Assembly (NCBI GenBank): GCA_902363835.1
Contig: CABJBM010000022.1
Coordinates: 45,322-109,321, forward strand
Origin: Lachnospiraceae bacterium
GTDB lineage: Bacteria; Bacillota; Clostridia; Lachnospirales; Lachnospiraceae
Length of the DNA: 64,000 bases
Reading direction: 5' to 3'
The position numbers and the translations under genes are program-made. Shown piece after piece: positions 6,628 to 15,608 of this stretch (position 1 is its first letter; the number at the start of each line of letters is the position of its first letter). The notes below the pieces were generated by a model, which was not told the DNA's origin, made no database searches, and worked only from the letters and a program-made list of their open reading frames with translations.

Positions 6628-7989
6628 ATGAAAAAAAATGCCAGGAAAGTGATAGCATTATTATTAGCGGCTGCTATGGGATTGTCATTAACCGCCTGTG
6701 GGAGCGGAAACAGCAGCACCGATGCCAAAGCAGGCTCAGAGAGCAAGGAAAACACGGTTAAGACAGGCACAGAGGAAAACAGCGGGGCAAGTGGAGAAAA
6801 GGTTGTGATTAATTTCTTCCACCGCTGGCCCAACGATCCGAAAAACGCCATGTTCCAGGAACTGATTAAGGAATATATGGCTGAAAATCCCAATGTAACG
6901 ATTCAAATGGATTGTATATTAAACGACCAGTACAAGGAAAAGATCCGTATGGTGGTCTCTACCGATGAAGTTCCTGATGTGTTTTCCTCCTGGTCAGGAA
7001 CCTTTGCAAAAGAAATGATTAACTCCGGTAATGTAATGGCATTAAATGACCTTTTTGAAAAGGATAAGGAATGGTCCTCTCAAATTGCCGGGGCCAGCGT
7101 GGACGGCTTCACGTTTGACGGTACGATTTATGGAATTCCCTGGTCCCAGGATGGAAAGGTATTCTACTATAACAAGAAGATTTTTTCAGACAATCATCTG
7201 GAAATTCCAAAGACCTGGAATGAGTTTATTTCTGTACTGGATTCCTTAAAGGCGGCCGGATACGAAACACCCATTGTAGAAGGGTTATCAGACAATTGGG
7301 CTATCCTTCACTACCTTGGCACAATGAACCAGAGAATGGTGGACCCAGAAGTTCTTGCAAAGGACTATGATCCGGCCATGGGAGAATTTACTAATCCGGC
7401 TTATGTGGAGGTTTTAAAGAAATGGCAGCAGCTCACCTCCTATATGGGCGAAACCTGCGTTGCCATTGATCATGAAACAGCCAGAAATACATACTTTGCC
7501 GCAGGAAAGGCTCCGATTATGTATCTGCAGTTTGCAGAGATTCCAATGCTTGAAAAGGCATTGCCGGAAGGCTTTGAATATGGATTTTTTAATTTCCCGG
7601 CTTTTGAAGAAGGAAAGGGTGATCCCATGGGATTGACCGGAGCACCGGAAGGATTTATGATAAGTAATAAGGCAAAGAATCCTGAGGAATGCGTGAAGTT
7701 TTTAAAATGGCTTGTAAGTAAGAAAGGCGGAGAAGCCCTGACCACAAAATGCGGCGACATTTCCAGCGTGGCAGGTGCCGTTGATGAAACAAATGCACTG
7801 CCGGCCCAGTTGGATGCCATGGATATTATTAAATCCGCTTCAGTACTGGTTCCGTGGTTTGACAATGCCTGCGATGCTTCCGTCTACACCGTATATGGGC
7901 AGGGGGCACAGGCTATTGCTATCGGCGATGAAACACCGGAGAGTGTTATGGAGCAGATAAAGGAGGCCGCAGCCGCTTTGCATAAATAA
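6628..7989 (+). CDS. frlO: ABC transporter sugar-amine-binding lipoprotein (FrlO-like)
   Basis: The 453-residue protein has a lipoprotein signal (MKKNARKVIALLLAAAMGLS, then LTAC with the lipidated Cys at about 24), a Ser/Gly/Glu linker and an extracellular type 1 solute-binding fold (SBP family 1), with FFHRWPND at the start and repeated aromatic residues likely lining the ligand site. By position in the frl order it should capture fructoselysine or related Amadori compounds for the two permeases. Between it and frlB lies a 12-bp palindrome AGCCTTAAGGCT with a T-run (6593-6611), a possible partial terminator. AAAGGAGG precedes the start. No ATPase is encoded in the operon, so a shared MsmX-type ATPase elsewhere is implied. 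Confidence 0.88.
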   Translation: MKKNARKVIALLLAAAMGLSLTACGSGNSSTDAKAGSESKENTVKTGTEENSGASGEKVVINFFHRWPNDPKNAMFQELIKEYMAENPNVTIQMDCILNDQYKEKIRMVVSTDEVPDVFSSWSGTFAKEMINSGNVMALNDLFEKDKEWSSQIAGASVDGFTFDGTIYGIPWSQDGKVFYYNKKIFSDNHLEIPKTWNEFISVLDSLKAAGYETPIVEGLSDNWAILHYLGTMNQRMVDPEVLAKDYDPAMGEFTNPAYVEVLKKWQQLTSYMGETCVAIDHETARNTYFAAGKAPIMYLQFAEIPMLEKALPEGFEYGFFNFPAFEEGKGDPMGLTGAPEGFMISNKAKNPEECVKFLKWLVSKKGGEALTTKCGDISSVAGAVDETNALPAQLDAMDIIKSASVLVPWFDNACDASVYTVYGQGAQAIAIGDETPESVMEQIKEAAAALHK

Positions 7990-7996
7990 AGACTGG

Positions 7997-8026
7997 AGAT
8001 AAGAGGCCGGATCCGGCCTCTTATCT
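7997..8026. repeat. Perfect 30-bp palindrome between frlO and frlN
   Basis: The 15-base arm AGATAAGAGGCCGGA is followed directly by its reverse complement. As RNA it forms a strong hairpin with no T-run, 8 bp after the frlO stop. Such intercistronic hairpins often protect an upstream transcript end so that the binding protein is made in excess of the permeases. Confidence 0.85.
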
Positions 8027-8049
8027 AACATGGATGGGATGGTGTTATT

Positions 8050-8943
8050 TTGAAAAGAGAGAAAAAAAGAAATTTGCAGGCATTTGCTTTTGTGTTTCCA
8101 GGGATATTGATTCTTGGAATCTTTGTGTATTATCCACTGTTCAAGAACATCGTTTACAGTTTCCAGTCTTTTACCTTGTCGGATATTGCAAAAGAATGGG
8201 TGGGGTTTTCCAATTACAAACAGCTGCTGAATGATAAAATCATTTTGGTAAGCCTTAAAAACAACTTTCTTTACGCAGTCATATCGATTCTGATCCAGGT
8301 AGGCTTTGGCCTTGTCCTTGCAGCCGTGCTGGAAGATGTGGTGTTTCGTAAAGTTGCGCCTGCTTTGCGCAGCATTTATTTTATTCCAACAGTAATCTCC
8401 ATGACAGTGGTATGTCTGCTTTTTGACTTCATATACAACCCGCAGATGGGGCTGCTTAATAGTTTCCTGAACCTGATTGGACTGGATCAACTGGCACACA
8501 TATGGCTGGGAAGTAAAAAGACGGCAATGTACGCGGTAATTGCCGTGTCCCAATGGCAGAGTACCGGGTACGTTGCCATGTTGTTTATCGTGGCTATCCA
8601 GAAAATACCCACGGAGTTATATGAATCGGCTGAGGTAGACGGAGCAGGAAAATTGAAGCGCTTCTTTTATATAACGGTTCCACAGGTCCGGCAGATGTTC
8701 TTTGTAACCATGATTCTTACGGTGGTAGGGGCTTTTACCGTATTTAATGAACCGTACATATTAACTGGGGGAGGCCCGGGTACAGCGACAATGGTATTGT
8801 CCCTTCACATGTATCAGACCGGATTTGTTAAAAACAACATGGGATATGCATCCACCATTGCCATGCTGATTTTTATGATTACGGCAGTGCTGTCTTCCGT
8901 ACAGTTCTTCACCTATGGAACAGATAAGGAGGAAGGGTCATGA
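8050..8943 (+). CDS. frlN: ABC transporter permease (FrlN-like)
   Basis: The 297-residue product has six hydrophobic segments and the EAA loop of binding-protein-dependent permeases, here ELYESAEVDGAGKLKRFFYI near residue 195, which contacts the ATPase. The start is a TTG at 8050 with GGATGG upstream; no ATG fits. It pairs with the next gene as a heterodimeric channel of the MalF/UgpA type in the cytoplasmic membrane. Its end overlaps the next start by 4 bp (ATGA), showing translational coupling. Substrate assignment to fructoselysine rests on the operon context. Confidence 0.88.
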   Translation: MKREKKRNLQAFAFVFPGILILGIFVYYPLFKNIVYSFQSFTLSDIAKEWVGFSNYKQLLNDKIILVSLKNNFLYAVISILIQVGFGLVLAAVLEDVVFRKVAPALRSIYFIPTVISMTVVCLLFDFIYNPQMGLLNSFLNLIGLDQLAHIWLGSKKTAMYAVIAVSQWQSTGYVAMLFIVAIQKIPTELYESAEVDGAGKLKRFFYITVPQVRQMFFVTMILTVVGAFTVFNEPYILTGGGPGTATMVLSLHMYQTGFVKNNMGYASTIAMLIFMITAVLSSVQFFTYGTDKEEGS

Positions 8944-9788
8944 AGAAACAAAGAGTGAGAAAGAGAAGGGCATATGGACCCTGGGAAATGGTATGGCTTG
9001 CAGTTTTGTTTTTGTTGGCTGCCCTGATATTATATCCTCTGTTCTGGATACTCATGTCTTCTTTTAAGAATTACAATGGAATCTATGGAGATGTGTGGGG
9101 ATTTCCGGATATCTGGCATGTAGAGAATTATACGACGGCATGGCATAAGGGAATTTCCCAGTATTTTATTAACAGTACGGCAGTTACCGTATGCACGCTG
9201 GCAGGGGTTGTCTTTTTATCTACATTTTCAGCTTTTGGCATTTGCCAGATGAAAGGAAAACTGGGGAATCTGGTTTTTCTCTTCTGCATGTGCGGACTTT
9301 TGCTGTCTCCTCAGGTATGCCTGCTTCCTCTTTTTATGCTTTTAAAGTCATTGAAGCTAAAAAATACGCTGTTGGCCATGATTCTTCCCTACATTGCTTT
9401 CCGCCTTCCGGTATCCATTATGCTGGTCCGTTCCTTTTTTATTGGGATATCAAGGGAAATGGAAGAGGCTGCAACCATTGACGGGGCAACGCTTATGCAG
9501 ATTTACAGGAATATCTATCTGCCCCTTTCCAAGCCCATCATCTCTACGGTGGTTATTATGACAGCATACTATGCATGGAATGAGTTCGTCTTTGCTACAA
9601 TTTTTGTTGACAGTTCCAAGCTGCGGACGATTCCTGTGGGACTTATGACGTTCCGTGACGGGCTTATGACGGAATGGGGAGTGGTACTTGCAGGTATGGT
9701 CATTTCCTGCCTGCCTATTATTGTATTATTTTTAACAATGCAGAAGAGCTTTGTGAGAGGAATGACCGCAGGCGCGGTGAAAGGATGA
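8940..9788 (+). CDS. frlM: ABC transporter permease (FrlM-like)
   Basis: The 282-residue product is the MalG/UgpE-type partner permease with six predicted membrane helices. The EAA motif reads EMEEAATIDGATLMQIYRNI near residue 175. It begins in a 4-bp overlap with the upstream permease after AGGAGG and ends overlapping the kinase start by 4 bp, so the three genes are tightly coupled. The cognate ATPase is missing here, as in many Firmicutes operons that share one MsmX-like ATPase. Confidence 0.88.
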   Translation: MKKQRVRKRRAYGPWEMVWLAVLFLLAALILYPLFWILMSSFKNYNGIYGDVWGFPDIWHVENYTTAWHKGISQYFINSTAVTVCTLAGVVFLSTFSAFGICQMKGKLGNLVFLFCMCGLLLSPQVCLLPLFMLLKSLKLKNTLLAMILPYIAFRLPVSIMLVRSFFIGISREMEEAATIDGATLMQIYRNIYLPLSKPIISTVVIMTAYYAWNEFVFATIFVDSSKLRTIPVGLMTFRDGLMTEWGVVLAGMVISCLPIIVLFLTMQKSFVRGMTAGAVKG

Positions 9789-10612
9789 TAAGGATGAAGA
9801 TCATTGCAATAGGAGATAATGTAACGGACTGCTACGTAGAGGAAGGGGTTTATTTTCCAGGGGGAAATGCTGTTAATGTGGCTGTGAACTGCAAAAGAAA
9901 CGGAGCAAAAAAGGTGAATTACCTTGGTGTATTCGGAGATGATGAGCAGGCGGACTACATTAAGAAATGCTTATCTGAGGAAGGGGTATCCTGTGAACGT
10001 TCCAGAAAGGTATACGCCCATACCGCTCAGCCAAGGGTTTACTTAAAGGATGGAGACCGGGTATTCGCGCCTGGCCCCAGAGACAGCTGTCAGCACCTTT
10101 TTTCCATAAAGATTGTAAAAGAAGATCTGGAGATCATCAGGGAGTTTGATCTTTGCCATACCAGCTGCTATTCCAATTTGGAGTATGAGCTTCCAAAGCT
10201 TTGCAAGGTTTGCAACATATCCTTTGATTTTTCAGACAGGCACGAAAAAGAATACCTGGAAAGAACATGTCCGTATCTTACCTTTGCATTTTTTTCCGGT
10301 TCCGATATGGAAGAAGATGAATGTAAGGCTTTGTTAAAACAGGCTCATGGGCTGGGAGTGAAAATAGCCGGAGTGACCAGAGGAGCTGAGGGCGCTGTAT
10401 TTTATGACGGCAAGGCATTTTACCGCCAGGGCATTAAGAAGGTGGAGGTGGTTGATACCATGGGAGCCGGTGACAGCTTTATTGCAGGATTTCTAACAGC
10501 TTACGGCGATGGCAGGACCATGGAGGAATCTCTTGACTATGCGGCTGAATGTTCTGCTGTTACATGTACAATCAACGGTGGTTTCGGGCATCCCCATCCC
10601 TATGAGGAATAG
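9785..10612 (+). CDS. frlD: Fructoselysine 6-kinase (PfkB family)
   Basis: The 275-residue protein has both PfkB (ribokinase) signatures: PGGNAVNVA at residues 25-33 and DTMGAGDSF at 224-232, with the catalytic base Asp230 and anion-hole GAG. It would phosphorylate incoming fructoselysine at O6, giving the substrate of FrlB. An ATG at 9785 overlaps the permease stop by 4 bp; a second ATG at 9794 is equally possible, while the longer open frame to 9674 only overlaps the permease. Last gene of the operon before a separate promoter for frlR. PfkB kinases for other sugars are possible, but the operon order is diagnostic. Confidence 0.88.
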   Translation: MIRMKIIAIGDNVTDCYVEEGVYFPGGNAVNVAVNCKRNGAKKVNYLGVFGDDEQADYIKKCLSEEGVSCERSRKVYAHTAQPRVYLKDGDRVFAPGPRDSCQHLFSIKIVKEDLEIIREFDLCHTSCYSNLEYELPKLCKVCNISFDFSDRHEKEYLERTCPYLTFAFFSGSDMEEDECKALLKQAHGLGVKIAGVTRGAEGAVFYDGKAFYRQGIKKVEVVDTMGAGDSFIAGFLTAYGDGRTMEESLDYAAECSAVTCTINGGFGHPHPYEE

Positions 10613-10661
10613 AAGGGCCTGATTGGAAAGGCATTCCGGAACCTTATCCGGTTTAAAAGGG

Positions 10662-10690
10662 TTGCTTTAAGGATTTTTGTATTATATAAT
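10662..10690 (+). promoter_or_regulatory. Promoter of frlR
   Basis: TTGCTT, 17 bp, TATAAT, about 170 bp before the frlR start. It suggests that the regulator is made independently of the operon it likely controls. Confidence 0.65.
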
Positions 10691-10860
10691 TGTGAAGTCA
10701 GGTTAAGATGCCGGATGCAGGCAGTTTTATGGTGTTCCAACGGGAACCTTATATTCCGGGGACAAAATCCGGCAGATGGGAAGGCGCATTTGTACCTGCA
10801 TCGGCCATTTTCATGATAGTTTTGGGCATTATGGAAAATTTAAATTTAGGAGAAACTTTT

Positions 10861-11625
10861 ATGCTGGATCAGAATGCATTGGTTCCGCTTTACGAACAAT
10901 TGAAAGATGCAATCAAAGAGGATATCAAGGCAAAGATATACTGCCCTGGTGACCGTATGCCCAGTGAGGTGGAGCTTGAGGAAAAGTACCAGGTTAGCCG
11001 GATAACCGTAAGAAGAGCGGTGAAAGAGCTGTGTGAAGAGGAAATTCTTGTTCGTAAGCAGGGAAAAGGAACGTTTGTATTAAATACGGGATTAAAAAGC
11101 CGGATTGACCGTCTGGGCGGTTTCCATGATTCCATGGAAAGCCAGGGAAGGAAAGTCAGGACAGAGGTCCTGGAAAAATCAATTATTCATGTAAAAGCTT
11201 CCTATGCGGAGGATCTTCAGATCGGGCCTGATGACGATGTTGTATATCTCAAGCGTATTATGTATGCGGATGATATTCCCATGATGGTGGATATGTGCTA
11301 TCTTCCATTGAAACGTTTTCCTGGAATCGTCGATCGAATGACAGGGGATTTTTCTGTGTTCCGGATTCTGGAGAATGACTATCACGTCAATTTGAAACGA
11401 TATTACAAAGTATTAAAGGTCCGCAGAGCGACAAAGGAGATTTCTAAGTATTTACAGTGCCATATGGGAGAACCCCTGTTTGATCTTTTTAAGATCACAT
11501 ATAATGTGGAAGGGATTCCGCAGCATATTTCAGTCAGTATACTAAAGAGCGAGAATACATCGTATATAATATCCAGTGATGAGGATGATCGGATGACTCA
11601 CGTGGGCATAAGCTGGAAAATATAG
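10861..11625 (+). CDS. frlR: GntR-family (HutC subfamily) regulator, FrlR-like
   Basis: The start at ATG 10861 (TTAGGAG 8 bp upstream) gives 254 residues, normal for HutC regulators; the frame is open upstream to 10708 but there it lacks a ribosome site. The N-terminal winged helix contains VPLYEQLKDAIKEDI and YQVSRITVRRAVKEL, with the wing RKQGKGTFV. The C-terminal UTRA domain (from about residue 85, with ELEDL-type arms such as YLKRIMYADDIPMMVDMCYL) binds a phosphorylated sugar or amino-sugar. It most likely represses frlB-D through the palindrome at 5568 and is released by fructoselysine 6-phosphate; the effector is inferred from the operon. Confidence 0.85.
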   Translation: MLDQNALVPLYEQLKDAIKEDIKAKIYCPGDRMPSEVELEEKYQVSRITVRRAVKELCEEEILVRKQGKGTFVLNTGLKSRIDRLGGFHDSMESQGRKVRTEVLEKSIIHVKASYAEDLQIGPDDDVVYLKRIMYADDIPMMVDMCYLPLKRFPGIVDRMTGDFSVFRILENDYHVNLKRYYKVLKVRRATKEISKYLQCHMGEPLFDLFKITYNVEGIPQHISVSILKSENTSYIISSDEDDRMTHVGISWKI

Positions 11626-11633
11626 AATATAAG

Positions 11634-11677
11634 AAAAACCAGCCGGAAGATCTGAAAAGATCGGCCGTCTGGTTTTT
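11634..11677. terminator. Bidirectional terminator between frlR and the prenyltransferase
   Basis: AAAAACCAG pairs with CTGGTTTTT around an inner stem with GATC arms. The A-run and T-run on opposite sides serve both convergent genes. Confidence 0.85.
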
Positions 11678-11698
11678 CTGATTTCATAACTGCTTTTG

Positions 11699-12637
11699 TC
11701 AAAGAATCAAGCCGCTTAAAAAGATCACCAGAGTTTGTGCTCCCACAATGATGATATAATTCTGAACCGAAAGGGCAAAGGTCTTTTCTTTGATTTGTTC
11801 CTTTTTAAAACGGCGGATGTTTTTATGAACAGGAATAATGGTGAGCAGCGCTGCCAGGCAGACCGGTGAAAGGAGTTTCAGTGTTACGGCTGCTGTCCAG
11901 GTCAAATAAGTCACATAATATAGTCCGGCAAAAACATCCAGCGCTTTTTTGCCTAAAAAATAAGATAAGGTATACCGTCCTACTGCAATATCCTTTTCTA
12001 AGTCGCAGATATTGTTTGCCAGCATAATGTTTGCGGTGGCGCAGATTGGGCCAACAGAAAGCAGAAGCAGGGAAAGAACAGGTGCAAGGTTTATGTCCAG
12101 CCGGATGGCATGCCAATCAGCAGTCAAGGCCAGAAAAGTACCGGATGGCATGCTCATATAAAGCATGAGAAAAGGAATGAACAGACCATAAAACAGCCCT
12201 GAAAAAATCTCTCCCAAAGGTAAACGGGAAATGGGGACAGGTCCCCAGGTGTAGAATACGCCGCAGAGAAAGCACAGCCCGCCTAACAGCAGAACCACCA
12301 GATCCGTGCGGTATGCCAGAGTAAGGCCAAGAGCAGTGCTTACGCCCAACAGCAGATAAATGATGAACTTAGCCATGCCCCGGGAAAACGGAAGCTTTTG
12401 TCCGTTGGTTTTGGTATCAATATAGTTATTGATTGCGGTTGTGGTTAAGTCGAACAGGAACATGGAGCCAAAAAACAGAAGCGTGCGCTCTGCGTTCACC
12501 GGCTGCCTGCGGTAAAACAGGTAAGCCAGGGACATGAGAAAGGGAAGCAGGCTTGTGATTTTGGTACGTATCTCAACGAATTCGAAAATTCTTTTCATAT
12601 TAGATTGGCGATCTGTTATAACAGTTTTTGTTTGCAT
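11699..12637 (-). CDS. UbiA/MenA-family prenyltransferase
   Basis: Start at 12637 (GAGG 6 bp upstream) gives 312 residues with about eight to nine membrane helices. Both Asp-rich prenyl-diphosphate motifs are recognisable: NNYIDTKTNG (70-79) and NNICDLEKD (208-216). Such enzymes transfer a prenyl chain to an aromatic acceptor in the membrane; MenA-type 1,4-dihydroxy-2-naphthoate prenyltransferases are the closest by pattern, but no other menaquinone gene is in the window, so the acceptor is open. The gene lies downstream of a TetR gene on the same strand with a 219-bp gap; the two could share control with the divergent exporter. Confidence 0.8.
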   Translation of the reverse strand: MQTKTVITDRQSNMKRIFEFVEIRTKITSLLPFLMSLAYLFYRRQPVNAERTLLFFGSMFLFDLTTTAINNYIDTKTNGQKLPFSRGMAKFIIYLLLGVSTALGLTLAYRTDLVVLLLGGLCFLCGVFYTWGPVPISRLPLGEIFSGLFYGLFIPFLMLYMSMPSGTFLALTADWHAIRLDINLAPVLSLLLLSVGPICATANIMLANNICDLEKDIAVGRYTLSYFLGKKALDVFAGLYYVTYLTWTAAVTLKLLSPVCLAALLTIIPVHKNIRRFKKEQIKEKTFALSVQNYIIIVGAQTLVIFLSGLIL

Positions 12638-12855
12638 AATTATCCTCTTTCCTATATTGATTCCAATGGCCATAACGGGGGCGCCTGCCGGTAAATGGGG
12701 AAAATAGCCCTCATGGCCGGGGAAGCTGCTTTCATTTGAAAATATTTAGCAGTATTGTAAAGACACCTCTTCACAGCTTGAAAATGTTTATTTCTGCCCC
12801 CTTTGGTGGCCTGCACAGAAGAAATGTACTTCAAGTTCTCCTGATCCATACACTG

Positions 12856-13464
12856 TTATTCCTTTGCTGCATGTACAAGCGGCATAAAAATGTCATCTAC
12901 AATCTCCGCTATTGCTGCATCGGAAACAGGTCCCTGCTTTGTGATCAGCTCGTACTGCAGCAGATCTATGGGCAATGTGATGATTCGGGGCGGCAGCTTT
13001 TCAAGGCAGACTTCACCGCGGAGTTCTGCATTTTTCATAATTGCCGTCATAGCCACTGTTAATTTGTTCTCCGATCTTAAGTGGATAATTTGCGGTATGG
13101 AGGCAATTATAGTATGCCAAACCCGCGGATCCATCATAAGCCCTCTGATCGTCTGTGTGCCGATTGTTTTCAGCGGTTCAACACGCCCACGAAGATAGGT
13201 ATATACATCATTTCGCAGGTCGCCGGTATTTGGAATCTCATTGGTGATTTTCGGTAAGTATTTACGCAGGGCGGCCATCACAAGCTCTGACTTGTTGTCC
13301 CACCGGCGGTAAAGGACAGCTTTATTTGTCTCCGCCCTTGCCGCAACGCTTTCCATTGTCAGGCGCGTATATCCGATTTCAGCCAGTTCTTCCCATGTGG
13401 CCAGCAGGATTGCCTCTTCTAAAATCTCTCCGCGGCGGCGGGTACTCTTTTTTTGATCGTCCAT
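12856..13464 (-). CDS. TetR/AcrR-family transcriptional regulator
   Basis: The 202-residue protein has an N-terminal helix-turn-helix (residues about 15-60) with LAEIGYTRLTMESVAARAE and TNKAVLYRRWDNKSEL, the classic TetR recognition helix, and a variable ligand-binding C-terminal domain. It is divergent from an MFS exporter, and two identical-geometry inverted repeats lie in the shared intergenic region, so it very probably represses the exporter and itself. AGGAGA precedes the ATG. The ligand is unknown, likely a toxic compound exported by the partner. Confidence 0.92.
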   Translation of the reverse strand: MDDQKKSTRRRGEILEEAILLATWEELAEIGYTRLTMESVAARAETNKAVLYRRWDNKSELVMAALRKYLPKITNEIPNTGDLRNDVYTYLRGRVEPLKTIGTQTIRGLMMDPRVWHTIIASIPQIIHLRSENKLTVAMTAIMKNAELRGEVCLEKLPPRIITLPIDLLQYELITKQGPVSDAAIAEIVDDIFMPLVHAAKE

Positions 13465-13515
13465 TTTATAGTTCTCCTATCCTTGGGAATTTGAAATCTG
13501 TTATGAAATATGCAT

Positions 13516-13539
13516 ATAAGAAACGAAAGAGTTTCTTAT
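13516..13539. promoter_or_regulatory. TetR operator 1
   Basis: Perfect inverted repeat ATAAGAAAC, 6 bp, GTTTCTTAT in the tetR-exporter intergenic region. It has the same 9-6-9 geometry and the same left arm as the site at 13595. Confidence 0.75.
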
Positions 13540-13594
13540 TTTTTATGCGGAAATGTCAATTGAAAAAAGCTTATGGTTATCATATCATATTCAT

Positions 13595-13618
13595 ATAAGA
13601 AACACAAACGTTTCTATT
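13595..13618. promoter_or_regulatory. TetR operator 2
   Basis: Inverted repeat ATAAGAAAC, 6 bp, GTTTCTATT, 24 bp before the exporter start codon. Binding here would block exporter transcription or its ribosome site region. Confidence 0.75.
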
Positions 13619-13641
13619 GTAAATATGAAAGGGGTTTTCTC

Positions 13642-15111
13642 ATGAATAAAGAGAATGTAAAGCCGGCAAAAGAAAAGCTCGATCCAATGGTGCTCAGGAC
13701 TGCCATTGTCCTGATCGTCGGGGCGCTTGCACCGCTGTTTGATTCGACGATGGTCAATGTGGCCATCCATACGATTGCAACGGATATGAACGCAGCTATT
13801 TCTGCCGTTCAGTGGGTCACAACAGGATATGTTCTGGCAATGGGGTTGGTCATCCCGGTTTCAGGATGGGCCACTAAGCGGTTTGGATGCAAAAAATCAT
13901 ACGTCTTCTCACTGGTAATTTTTTTAATCGGCTCCGTGTGCTCCATGTTGTCATGGAACATAGAAAGCATGATTGTTTTCCGGGCCATTCAGGGTGTTGG
14001 TGCCGGGCTCCTGATGCCAATACTGCAAACAGAGCTTGTAGAAGTTTCCGGAGGACACAATCTCGGACGGATCATGTCCATCATTAGTATTCCCGCCTTG
14101 CTTGGGCCGATCCTTGGTCCTGTGTTAGGAGGAGTTATCGTCAGCAGTGCCGGTTGGCATGCTATTTTTTGGATTAATATTCCGATCTGTATTGTGGCGA
14201 TCCCGTTGGCTATGTGGGGGCTGCCGGCCGACAAGCATGTGGAAAAGAAAGCATCTCTGGATGTGACAGGCATACTTTTGCTTTCCCCCGCGTTTGCACT
14301 TCTGATCTACGGCATTGCCCAGGTTGCAAAGCATGGAGGAATGAATAATAGTGAAGTTTATGTACCCCTTATCATTGGTGTAGTTTTGATGGCATCGTAT
14401 GTTATCCATGCATTTCATACGAAACAGGAACCGGCTCTGAATGTGCGGCTGTTTAAATCCGTCAATTTTTTCGCTTCCAATGCCCTGCTGATTTTGTGTG
14501 GAATCATCACTAACGGGGCCATGCTGATGCTGCCCCTTTATTATCAGGAGGTACGCGGAGTAAGCGCCATGTATGCCGGATTGTGGCTGCTTCCCCAAGG
14601 AATCGGCATGCTGCTGACCAGAAGCTGGGCCGGTAAAGCCGCCGACCGGGATGGCTCGCGTAATATCGTGCTTATGAGCCTTGCTGCCATTGCGATCGGT
14701 ACGCTGCCGTTTGTTTTTGCAGGTACGGATACGAGTGATATCCTTCTGTCTATTGCCCTGCTGATCAGAGGGGCGGGACTCGGCGGTTTGCTGATTGCCA
14801 TCATGACATCCGCTTATATCGGACTTGAAAGAGAACAGGTTCCTCACGCGAGCACAGCAACCAGGATATTTCAAACCATTGGCGGGGCTTTTGGGTCAGC
14901 TATTCTGGCAACCGTTGCCCAGCAGCAGATGGCAGGCCGGAGTGCCTCCGATCTACAAGCGGCTGCTCATTCCTTCAACGTCTCTTTCGTGTGGGCAATT
15001 GGTTTTACTGTTGCTGCGGCAATCCCCACCCTGTTTTTGGTAGTGCATAAAAAGTCAAAGCCGGAAACGGCCCAACAGGAATCAGATTTACAGGCAGACG
15101 GACAGGAGTAA
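13642..15111 (+). CDS. DHA2-family (EmrB/QacA-type) MFS drug exporter
   Basis: The ATG at 13642, after AAAGGGG, gives 489 residues with 14 membrane helices, the size of DHA2 drug:H+ antiporters. Family motifs are visible: LDS-type FDSTMVNVAIHTIATDMNA in helix 1, WVTTGYVLAMGLVIPVSGW in helix 2, the A motif between helices 2 and 3 (TKRFGCKKSY), RAIQGVGAGLLMP in helix 4 and GPILGPVLGGVI in helix 5 (motif C). It likely expels cationic or amphipathic compounds at the cost of the proton gradient and is controlled by the divergent TetR protein. Confidence 0.92.
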   Translation: MNKENVKPAKEKLDPMVLRTAIVLIVGALAPLFDSTMVNVAIHTIATDMNAAISAVQWVTTGYVLAMGLVIPVSGWATKRFGCKKSYVFSLVIFLIGSVCSMLSWNIESMIVFRAIQGVGAGLLMPILQTELVEVSGGHNLGRIMSIISIPALLGPILGPVLGGVIVSSAGWHAIFWINIPICIVAIPLAMWGLPADKHVEKKASLDVTGILLLSPAFALLIYGIAQVAKHGGMNNSEVYVPLIIGVVLMASYVIHAFHTKQEPALNVRLFKSVNFFASNALLILCGIITNGAMLMLPLYYQEVRGVSAMYAGLWLLPQGIGMLLTRSWAGKAADRDGSRNIVLMSLAAIAIGTLPFVFAGTDTSDILLSIALLIRGAGLGGLLIAIMTSAYIGLEREQVPHASTATRIFQTIGGAFGSAILATVAQQQMAGRSASDLQAAAHSFNVSFVWAIGFTVAAAIPTLFLVVHKKSKPETAQQESDLQADGQE

Positions 15112-15608
15112 AAGCGCAATAAAATAATCGGCTGGAGGCCCTTTTGTGTGCAACGCGATTTCCATTGGTTGATGAAAGGGCCGATAATTCCACCGTTACT
15201 AAGCCATAGGAACGTATCATTACACGTTAAATCAGCAATATGACTTTCCTTGCTTCCCTTTCCGCTTGAAGGAGGGGGGATATTAGCTCCATTTTTCATC
15301 GTCTGGTTCAATATAACACCCACAGGCCGGAGAGGGCATAAATCAAGCTATGAAAACCATGACAACAGGCAGCAGCAATGGTATAATTAACATTACTATT
15401 TGTTAGCTGCCGGAAAGAGAGGTTACCATAAAAGACAGCTTGATAAAAAGATTTTTTGATACGGTCAATTGTACCATGAGACTGAACATGCCAAGGCAGC
15501 TTATGGGTCTGAGGACGTAAAAACGGGATATGATGCAGATCAGAATATGCTGTAAAGATCATTGATTCTTACATAAGAGAAGAAGGAAAAGAGTGAGGAG
15601 GGAAAACT
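15112..15608. other. About 500-bp intergenic stretch with nothing firm
   Basis: No frame with a ribosome site and recognisable product. GGCCCTTT and AAAGGGCC (near 15137 and 15173) could pair after the exporter gene across a long loop. The rest has the look of decayed coding DNA, but no family could be read. GGAGGG at 15597 belongs to the next gene. Confidence 0.35.

Noticed and set aside
7840..8553. 237-residue antisense ORF across frlO and frlN
   Set aside because: It crosses a perfect palindrome and two well-supported genes and shows no domain.
12652..12849. 65-residue ORF between tetR and the prenyltransferase gene (minus strand)
   Set aside because: Weakly spaced AAGGA only, no recognisable composition or family, and its end runs up to the prenyltransferase leader; not supported enough to list.
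14125..14874. Long antisense ORF inside the exporter gene
   Set aside because: Low-hydrophobicity shadow of a clearly coding MFS gene with all family motifs on the plus strand.
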